This document shows, in pieces, positions 55,843-64,000 of a stretch of 64,000 nt of DNA; within the stretch, counting starts at the first letter, position 1, and each line of letters opens with the position of its first letter. Origin of the DNA: Hypomesus transpacificus (lineage: Eukaryota > Chordata > Actinopteri > Osmeriformes > Osmeridae). The stretch lies in the NCBI RefSeq assembly GCF_021917145.1, contig NC_061064.1, positions 5,108,098-5,172,097 on the forward strand. Direction: 5' to 3'. A model generated the notes under the pieces. It saw only the letters and a program-made list of their open reading frames with translations. It made no database searches and had not been told where the DNA came from. The translations under genes were made by a program, and so were the position numbers.

Positions 55843-58800
55843 ATGGAGACCATTTCAAAAGCAAAGGTCAACCTTAAAAAGGTACAGTACGGAAAAAGGC
55901 GAAACTACAGAGATTCTTGAGTTACATTGGCACCGTATTGCTCGTTGGTTTTTTAAAAATGTATCCTAACCTGTAGCTTTGTCCATTTTGTCTACATTAG
56001 CGTAACAAAGAGAACACGAGACCAGCAAGTGGTCTCACTAAGACCTTAAATAAAAGGGAGGTCTCCAAAACAGTGACAACTTCATCTGCTCCTTTGCATT
56101 CAAAGCTTGATGAAAAGGAAATTATTCTGGGACAGGAAGCAGATGTGGTGAAAAAGGTCAAGACAGGGCAGGGGGCAGCAAGTGACGCTAAATCACGCCA
56201 CACACTCAGCCAGGCTTTCCTGACCAAACAGGCTGTCAGACAGAGAAAGATTGTCACAGAGGCTCCAAAGCTACAGGCTTCCATACCCCTTAAGCCTGCA
56301 CCAGGCACCTACAAAGGCAGAGTTGTCCAGTCCAAAATTGGGGCTATCTGGAAGTCTAGTTGTAGCTTGGATGGAGGAGCAGAAAACAAAGCATCCACAA
56401 AACCATCAGTGCCCAAGGTTGAAACACAGAAGACGAGAAATTTGACCAAATCCTTCTCTGACTTGCATGGGCGTGGCACACAGAAGCCTCCTCAAGGTCA
56501 ACCCTCCAAATCCAAGTCTGTTACGGACGGGCCAAATCTGGTCCCCAAACGCCCTGCTGCCAGCGGGCCTGCAGCCTCTCGCGATGCAGGTCCCCCTGCC
56601 CGACATGCTCCATGTGGATACCCGCCTCGTGCCAGCTCCACTAAGCCTGCCATGGCATCCAAGGGAACAGAGTCACGGAGCACCAAGCCTAAGATGCCTG
56701 TTCAAAATCCGAAGGTCAACAAGCCTGCTGTATCAAGCACCCTCAGTCAGTACCGAGTACACACTGACACTGCTGAAGAGAGGAAGTGGGTGCCCTTTTC
56801 ATTACCACAATTCAAAAACATTTGTCAGTGAAAACGTCTTAATTGTGTAAATTCCTTTTGTAAGTGATCTGTTCTGAGTTAACAACTATCTTTTATATTC
56901 TTGACCACCAGAGTAAAGCTGGCAGAGTGGTTAGCATCCAAAGGGAAGACTTTGAAAAGACCCCCGATGACATCGCGGGCAGCCCCAATAACCAGACTGG
57001 TTGAGGTGATTGAAGTCCAGGCCCCATCCCAAATAATCCCTGAGCCAAAGTCCAGTGGTGAGCCTCAACCTCCTGCCCAGACTGAGACTAAACCACAGCC
57101 TGGTCTGCAAGCTCCAGATCCCAACATCGCTCCTCCACCTGATAACAACCAGGGACCAGAGCTGCTGACTGCATGTTCCTCAAGTCCACTGATCATGAAC
57201 ACAACTTTAGACCTGCTTGACAACTCTGATATGGACCTCCCGGTTGACCCAGAGGTCAGAATTGATGATGTAAGAACTTTGTTTTTATATATATATATTA
57301 ATAATTAAAAAAATGTTGGGGGTGGGGCTACAGTTTAAGGTTCCTGTTTCATAGTTTGTCACACGGTAATGTAGAATGTGTGCTGCTAGGGGGCAGTCTG
57401 GTCACTGACTGACCCAAGGCAGAAATTACATCCCTGGCGTGGGACCACATGTTTACTACTTGCTCTTTTTATTGATGATGGTGCCAGATGGTATCCTAAC
57501 TTTCTCTTGTCCATTTTTACCTTAGGTTGTAGTAAACCTTTGTAGTGTTTTGGAGGCCATGGAGGCGCCCTCTCAGTGTGTAGATGGTAAGAGTTGGGGT
57601 TGTTTGTTTCTTGAAGTAATACATTCATGTTATTAAATTGACTATAATCAGGTGGTTGACATTTCATCTATAACTTTTTTGCCCCTCCATATTAGAACCA
57701 GAAGAGACCCAGGATGAATTTGTGGAGGAGAATGTGGTACATGATGAGCCAAATAACAAGGAGAACGAATTGCCTGAGACTGTTTTAGACGTCGTCAAGT
57801 CAGAGGATGATGTAAAGAGTGTGGCTGAAGAGAGGGCCTCAAAGAAGATAAACGAGTCCTGTAGCGAGGAAGGGGAATCTGATTGTGAGGACCTGACGGG
57901 GACCACGCCAGAGACTCAAGGAGCATCTCTGGTGAAATACAGCGTGAGGACGACTCCGTACCTGCAAAGGTGAGTCTTGTCTCCTCTGAAAACGAAAACC
58001 ATCGACTGGGTAGATTCCCATGCAAGTGTTACTAGCCCTCAATCCATTTGTTATGCACGCCTCCCGAAAGAGGGAACGCAATGCCCCGCTGCACACAAGA
58101 ACCCTGGGACTGGACGAATTGAGATATGGAGTCGTGGTGCGAAACAAGGCCAACAGTATTTAGTGAAATAAACGTGCAGGGGAAAAGGGGCTAGGCACGA
58201 CCAAAACAAAGAAAGCAAAATAATAATCTCTATCCCTACCTTATCACAGTAATCCCCTAACTAGCACCGTAATTCTGGCACTCTACCCAAAATACAGGGG
58301 TTGGTCGGCCCAGGTCTTACCTAGTGTATATAGACAATAAGGTTATCCTGCGGGTGGTGTAAGCCCTGGGGCCTCTTGCCTAAAGCACGTGGCTTTCCCC
58401 TTCCCCCTGGGAACAAAAGCAGAAGGGTGTTATCCCAAATAATAATGAACAATGTTACCACAGATACAAATGACCGATACAGACCCCCAAATGTCAGAAA
58501 GCAGCACACAGAACAATAGAGTCAGCAGTCAGCCAAGCTTCCTAGCTGGTCAAACACTGGGGCTTATATGAGGCATAGCACAGGTGCAGCCACCGATGAG
58601 GGGGGGGGCGGAGCGGAGTCCTGATCAGGGACTTCGACCTATCAGCCGCTGCATCTAAAGCTATCCTGCCCAGGATGACAAACCTGAAGGAAAAAGAGCC
58701 CCCCCACACACACACACACAAACCACAAACAAACAGACATACGGACAGAGAACCACATTGGAACACTGGGGACGTAACATTTTACATTTACATTTAGTCA

Positions 58801-59294
58801 TTTAGCAGACGCTCTTATCCAGAGCGACTTACAGTAAGTACAGGGACATTCCCCCCGAAGCAAGTAGGGTGAAGTGCCTTGCCCAAGGACACAACGTCAG
58901 TTGGCACGGCAGGGAATCGATCCGGCAACCTTCTGATTACTAGCCAGACTCCCTCACCGCTCAGCCATCTGACTCCCGCTAACACATTTCTCATACTTAT
59001 TTAATATTTGTTCTTAGTGTCAAGAAAACCATGGAGGGTGAAGCAAGTGCTACTGGCTCGAGTAGGAAGAACACCATAAAGGACCTCAAGTTCCTGACAC
59101 CAGTGCGCCGTTCCTGTCGCATCCAACGCAAGTCGTCTCGTCTGCCTGGCATGCTGACCGACCACGACCCCTGTGTGTCGTCGCTGGCTGAACTGGTTCA
59201 ACTGGATGATGATGCCAATGCCTACATTTACAGGAAGAACCCAGCTCTCCTGGAGGAGCTTCCAGACCATGCAAAAGACCTTGGGAAGATCTGA
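55843..59294 (+). CDS. Cytoskeleton-associated protein 2 family (CKAP2/CKAP2L), spindle protein
   Basis: Microtubule-associated protein of mitotic spindle and poles. Coding exons: 55843-55881, 56001-56785, 56912-57269, 57526-57586, 57696-57969, 59018-59294. Phases agree and give 597 aa (human CKAP2 683, CKAP2L 745). KEN boxes at 16-18 and 436-438 predict APC/C-dependent destruction. Residues 30-265 are basic, Lys/Pro/Ser-rich and disordered, as in microtubule-binding regions of the family. A signature ERK-LAEWLASKGKTLKRPPM lies at about 272-294. The conserved C-terminus (about 530-590) reads FLTPVRRS-RI, LPGMLTDHDPCVSSL, then AYIYRKNPAL. The helical block that lies between these two signatures in the human proteins is largely missing; only VVNLCSVLEAM and an acidic stretch remain. 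The last intron (57970-59017) carries LTR-like and SINE insertions. I cannot separate CKAP2 from CKAP2L. Confidence 0.88.
58050..58779 (-). mobile_element. LTR-like insertion in last intron of the CKAP2-type gene
   Basis: Read on the minus strand it starts with TGTTACGTCCCCAGTG, a TG start typical of LTRs. Further in is a TATA-like word (CATATAAGCC at about 58565) with GC-rich DNA upstream, as in an LTR promoter. No gag-pol frame is present, so a solo LTR is the best guess. The far end and target duplication are not resolved, and the left boundary is approximate. Confidence 0.4.
58780..58976 (-). mobile_element. tRNA-derived SINE
   Basis: On the minus strand it starts with a tRNA-like head: the A box TGGCTGAGCGG (about 58958-58968) and the B box GGATCGATTCC (58913-58923) are about 40 bp apart. 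It continues through CTTGGGCAAGGCACTTCACC and ends in a tail containing AAGTCGCTCTGGATAAGAGC and GTCTGCTAAATGACTAAATG. A variant of this tail occurs at 10979. It abuts the LTR-like insertion directly. Confidence 0.8.
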
Positions 59295-60170
59295 GTGCTG
59301 TGCTGCTTAGGTTTGGGAATGCTCTGTAATGCATGAGATGGGTACCAATGAAAGCTCATGGTAACTTAAGGGCACCTTACATCATTGATTTTGGTTAATT
59401 GATGGAAAAAAGCTAACTGCAGTAATTACATACACATACGCTAAGAGGAGCAAAAGTCACTACATATGTAGCCTACTAATCCCTATATGACTCATGGATG
59501 TTGTCAAGGAAGTCAGACTATCTAGACCTTTCACTTTTTCTAAAGTTTCTAATCTTATATTATTATGTTTTGTATTCTACCTTTTTTGTTTTAGTAAATC
59601 TGTTTTATGAATGTTTGTAATTGGTGTTCGGTGTTGACAACTTTCATTAATAAAGATGGAAGAGGCTTTGTAAAGAATTGTGTTGCAGTTCAAATAAGAC
59701 AATATAATCTCAGTTTTGCATTGTCCGTATTTAACCGCTGGCCTTATACTCCTAAACAGTAGGTGGCGGCAATGCCCATCTCAATGTTGACTTAAGTCTG
59801 CCATTAAAACCAAAGAGTTTTTTGTTGTTGTTTAAAACAAAAGTGACTCATCTGGTAGGAGGCTCATTAGAAAACAGCACAAAATGTAACTTTAATTATA
59901 ACGTAAGGCAAAACAATATTGAACAAAATAAAATTGCCAAGGGGGCCTTTCAAGCTGTTTGCTTTATCATACAGTGATTTGCAGGACAATGCACTTTCTC
60001 ATGAAAACCACCAATAACGGTTTTGTCTTACACATTAACATTTGTGAATTAAACCTTTACCTAAAATAAATGCATTTTTCAACAGAAATGTTCCTAGGGT
60101 TAGGGTTTCCTATTTTCCTCCTTAATGATTCTGGCATTTGGTGACAGAATGCGACGTGACTTTTGAGACA
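59295..60170. other. 3' UTR of the CKAP2-type gene and intergenic DNA
   Basis: An AATAAA at about 59650 probably ends the CKAP2-type transcript (3' UTR about 360 bp). At 59757-59815, CAGTAGGTGGCGGCAATGC followed by CCATTAAAACC resembles a short dispersed vertebrate repeat end. Nothing else is seen. Confidence 0.45.
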
Positions 60171-60173
60171 TCG

Positions 60174-60183
60174 GCATGCGCGC
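60174..60183 (+). promoter_or_regulatory. NRF1-like site upstream of thap12
   Basis: GCATGCGCGC matches one and a half turns of the NRF1 palindrome (TGCGCATGCGCA) and lies about 150 bp upstream of the thap12 ATG in a TATA-less region, as in many housekeeping promoters. Confidence 0.35.
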
Positions 60184-60332
60184 TTTTTCCATGTTATGCA
60201 TGCAAAGGCTCATGGGATACTACGGCAGTTGTCGCTTCCTGCACACTGGCTTGCACCGAATTGTGGTAGTTTGATTATATAGTTAGCTAAAGCAAATGTT
60301 GTACGTATGAAGTTGCGATACATTTGACAGCA

Positions 60333-63043
60333 ATGGCGAACAACTGTGCTTTTTCCAGTTGCACAAGTAACAACTGCAGTCTGCCCAGCCTTCCCCCCCT
60401 CTTCAGGTTCCCAAGAAACAGCGAAAGGTAACAACAAGTTAGCTATATATCTAGCTAGTTAGCCTAATACTAATAATAATTGTCTAGCCTTTTAGCTAGT
60501 TAGCTGGTAGTAATACTAGATACTACATCTTAGGTAACTAACTACATGGACATAATAATAGGTAAGCCGGCAAGGGCTTTATGTTATTTCCGGGGCCTTA
60601 CACCACTTATGTAGTGAGCCTACCCAGCTCTGACTATTGCATTATCTGTCTAATGTCCAATGCTGTTGTTTCTCCCCTTCTCAGATGCAAGAAGTGGATT
60701 GAAAACTGCAATCGTATTGATCTTGATGACAAAACCCCAGACGAGTTGTACAGACAGCACAGACTTTGTGCAAAACACTTCGAAGATTCAGTGATGGAAA
60801 CAACTGTAAGTGAAATCATTCTCAATATAAATATTAAACTATTATAATATTATTAAACTATTAAACTGCTATCTTTATTCAGACTGCTGGAGTAGTCAAA
60901 ATACTATGATTAACTTAGCTGCTTACTTGTTTTTCAGCTTCACAACACCGCATTGAAGGAGGATGCTATACCAACCATATTTGATTCATCAAGCCAGCCC
61001 ACTAACCCCACAAGTGGACAGTGCAAGCGGAAGGGAGAAGTAAGGATTTGCTGCATTAAACTTCTAAATTCATACACTTATACTTCAAACACTTTGTCTG
61101 TTTAATATTTTAAATGTTTTATTTTCCAGATTCAAGATGGTCCACAGGACAGTAAAGTGAAGAAAGGTGAGTTTTAGATGTGTAATTTACCTGATTGTCA
61201 ACTTCACTGTAAATACCAAAAGGCACTGTATTTTGTTCTGCCTTGTCTTCCAGAGGACTTAACAGAGAAAACCAAAGATGACTCCCAAATAACTATGGAA
61301 GAGACAGACCCGAGAGATATCCTAAAATCAATTTTTGAAGTTCTTCTGGTGCTAAGCAAACAAAATATTCCCTTGAACAGGCATGCTGTAGATGTACAGG
61401 AAAGCCTCACTCTGAGTAATGTCCAGGCATTGTTAGAATATAGAATGAGTGTTGGGAATCAAGTGTTGACTCCTGGAAAAGAGCTCTGCTCCTCCACACA
61501 ACTGAGTCAAATGTTGGAGGTGTGTGAGAATGGCGTTCGTGATGAGTTCCTGCAGGAGGTCAGAGAAAGTCGCTTCTTCTCACTTGTCACAGATGATTTG
61601 GTGGACATAGAAGAGCAATGCCACCTCCCTGTTTTTTTGCGATTTGTGGACCAGTCTAACTGCTTGCGGGAGGAGTTTGCCGGACTGCTTCCTTTTCAGG
61701 GAGATGAGGAGACCCTAACAGAGCAACTGCTGTCTATGGTAACTGACAAGTGGGGCTTGAATATGGAAAACTGCAGAGGGCAAGCCCACTTGTGCTCTGG
61801 TGTGCATGCCAGCAAAATGAAAGCCATCTCTACCAGGTTAACAGAGAAGTATCCTCTGATACTGCATTCGACATTGTCCACATTTGCTTTGAACACCTTT
61901 CTGGTAAATAGTATGTCACTGTCAGGGCCACAGATTGTCATGTCTACTTTTAAGAAGATTGAGTCCTTTTTCAAGGACGCCCCTTCACTGAAATTAGAGT
62001 TAGAAAATGCCATCTCGATATTCTATCAAGGCAGGGAAGAGAAAACCAATGAGTTGAAAGAGGCTTGTCGCACCAGCTGGACATTAAGGCACGATGCGTT
62101 TGAGGTGGCGGTTGATATCATAGAATCTCTTTTGCTCTGTGTGGATAGTGTTCATGACAATGAAGACATGAGGTGGAGTGATGAAGTCACTCACAACGCA
62201 TTAGAAATATCTACAGCACTGGCTGATTTTGAGTTCATTATAGCTTTGGTTGTGCTGAAAAACACCCTGTCATTCACCCGTGCCTTTGGTAAGAACTTGC
62301 AAGGGCAAGCAACAGACACCTACTTTGCTGCAAATAATTTGACAGCGGTGTTTCACTCGCTGAATGAGGTCTCTGACAACATTGATGTGTATCACGAGTT
62401 CTGGTTTGAGGAAGCCATCAACCTAGCATCTGCAATGGAGATCCAGGTTAAGGTTCCCAGGCTGTACCTGAGAAAGCATCGCTCTGAGTCTGGAACCGAG
62501 GTGCAGCCAGAGAATTACTACAAGGAACACCTGTCTGTCCCCGTCGTGACCCATGTCCTCAACGAAATGAAGGATCTGTTTACTGAAAGTCACGTCAAGG
62601 CCATGAAATGTCTGTTGCTGGTCCCTGCCGTCATGGGTCAACTGAAGTTCAACGCGTCCGAGGAAAACATGGATGTGTTTAAAAATGACCTTCAGAATGC
62701 AGAGACGCTCCCTGCAGAGCTACACTGCTGGTGGGTGAAGTGGAAGCACAGGGTCAAGGATGTCACCACGCTGCCCTCCAGTGTCCCTGAAACCCTGCTG
62801 CTGGCTGAAGTGAAATTCTTCCCCAATGTGCTTGCCTTCCTGAAGGTGCTTGCCACCTTGCCGTTTTTGACGGCTGAGAGCAGTTGTGATGCCGCCCGCA
62901 AACGGCTTAAACTGTACGTGGAAAATACACCTGGCCACCACAGATCCAAGAGTATTATCTTTTTGAACATGCATTATAATGCTACACACAACTTAGACTT
63001 CATTGTAGATACCTACGTGGAGAAGTACCCTGAGAAAGAATGA
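60333..63043 (+). CDS. thap12: THAP domain-containing protein 12 (PRKRIR / p52rIPK)
   Basis: Transposase-derived nuclear protein, known in human as a repressor of the PKR inhibitor p58IPK and so linked to PKR/eIF2alpha stress control. Coding exons: 60333-60427, 60685-60805, 60938-61039, 61130-61166, 61254-63043. Phases agree and give 714 aa (human 761). The THAP zinc finger (residues 1-86) shows Cys5 and Cys10, FRFP, CKKW, DLDDKTPDEL, LCAKHFE and the closing AIPTIFD. A short charged linker follows. Exon 5 carries the DUF4371 and hAT-transposase-like body (VTDDLVDIEEQCHLPVFLRF; FTRAFGKNLQGQATDTYF; YHEFWFEEA; SVMGQLKFN-type segment; KFFPNV). The last 100 residues correspond to the hAT dimerisation region. 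The ATG is the first in frame and gives the family's M-N-CA start. Polyadenylation is likely at AATAAA near 63327. Confidence 0.96.
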
Positions 63044-63893
63044 TATGACTTGAGAAAGTTGCATCTTTTATTAAAGTCAATGTAAATATTGTTTGACTAC
63101 AATGTGTGCAGTATACATAGATGAGTCTGTTTTACGTTGTAAACATTTTTTTTCAAAATAGATTGAATGGATGATGATTAAATGTTTTAGGCCAACATGG
63201 TGCTGTAAAATGTAACAAATACTGTTTAATAGTCTTACAATCATACAAAATCATTTGATTGATGCATTTATCATTTTCTAACCCAAGCTGTTAAAGTGAT
63301 TACAGTATTTTTACACATTTTTGTTCAATAAATAAGTATATATAGCTTCTGTTTATCTGTTTTTTTGCATTTATCAATTGTTGATTTAAGAAAAGACAAT
63401 GAAACCTTACTTCGTTTGATTAAATAATGAAAGGGTACGATAAGTAAAGATTAGCGTTATTAATGGATTAGTAAACTATAGAATTATGATTCTGGCACTT
63501 ATTCATTATTTACCACAAACATTTTAAGTGAACAGATGAGAATGACAATTCAGATTCAAAACACATCTCGTGTACAAAAAAGAAAAGGAAAAACTTCCAT
63601 CTGAAGTGAATGCCGATCAGACGGCCTATTTTCAGCACAAAGACTCGTTCTATCTAGTCCACAGATGGAACCACGTCTCATAGCATACGATAGAGCTCTG
63701 AATGTCACGTGATAAATGCACCGTTCGGCGATAGAGGCCTCGTGGTGGGATTATAATATATATTCTGTAAACTCCACCTGTAATTCACGTACAGTCTTAA
63801 TATGAAATAAGCAGAATTGTAATGTGTATACATTGTACTTATAGATGAGTAAATGCACGATAATTACATTATTCTAGAGCAGAACACATGGTA
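63044..63893. other. 3' UTR of thap12 and intergenic DNA
   Basis: AT-rich and without ORF. The thap12 polyadenylation signal lies near 63327. A CACGTGA E-box occurs at about 63706. Confidence 0.5.
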
Positions 63894-64000
63894 CTAAGAT
63901 CGGAGATCAGTGCGCCATTCAAGCTCTGCATAGAACCATTTCCGTCCCTCGGTAGACTTCTTCCTGGTTGAAACACTCGAGAGAGCCCCACGCATCTCAT
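63894..64000 (-). other. Possible terminal exon of a gene continuing off the right edge
   Basis: A minus-strand frame is open from the window edge to a TAG at 63896-63894, giving about 34 residues that include RKKSTEGRKWFYAELEWRTD. The Trp/Tyr/Glu-rich, charged composition is more protein-like than chance ORFs nearby, but I do not recognise it and no splice site is visible inside the window. May be spurious. Confidence 0.25.

Noticed and set aside
58913-58968. tRNA-like A and B boxes considered as a tRNA gene
   Set aside because: No cloverleaf or acceptor stem; they belong to the tRNA-derived head of a SINE.

Overview
The window is nuclear DNA of a ray-finned (teleost) fish. The genes are split by GT-AG introns, the spliced proteins match vertebrate families residue for residue, and the non-coding DNA carries CA/GT and GA microsatellites, tRNA-derived SINEs and small inverted-repeat elements typical of teleosts. 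I could not narrow the species.

Layout. (1) 119-2175, minus: the first three coding exons of slc37a4 (ER glucose-6-phosphate transporter); the rest lies off the left edge. (2) 2.2-29 kb: a gene-poor stretch with microsatellites, two SINE-type repeats, several AT-rich blocks that look like conserved regulatory DNA, and possible 5' untranslated exons of b3gat1. (3) 29101-30948, plus: complete b3gat1 (HNK-1 glucuronyltransferase, 335 aa). (4) 32922-38073, minus: complete glb1l2 (GH35 beta-galactosidase-like, 19 exons, 635 aa), convergent with b3gat1. Its acid/base Glu and neighbouring active-site residues are substituted although the gene structure is intact. (5) 38.5-40.8 kb: repeat-rich, including an hAT-type MITE with an 8-bp target duplication. 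(6) 41044-43286, plus: ei24 (340 aa). (7) 46171-50918, plus: stt3a (17 coding exons, 705 aa), followed by a recent ~770-bp tandem duplicate of its 3' end. (8) 53098-53577, plus: a two-exon CD225/IFITM-like gene (130 aa) with six copies of a 5-aa repeat. (9) 54182-54965: a TA-flanked inverted-repeat element holding a minisatellite. (10) 55843-59294, plus: a CKAP2/CKAP2L-type mitotic gene (597 aa) with SINE and LTR-like insertions in its last intron. (11) 60333-63043, plus: thap12 (714 aa).

Most of these genes have human counterparts on chromosome 11. The pairs b3gat1/glb1l2 (convergent) and ei24/stt3a (same strand) keep the arrangement I recall from human. The genes are not one pathway: sugar metabolism and glycosylation (slc37a4, b3gat1, glb1l2, stt3a) sit with ER/autophagy (ei24), spindle (CKAP2 family), membrane-defence-type (CD225) and transposase-derived (thap12) genes. 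Exon boundaries were set by hand from splice consensus, phase agreement and family alignment from memory. No search was run.
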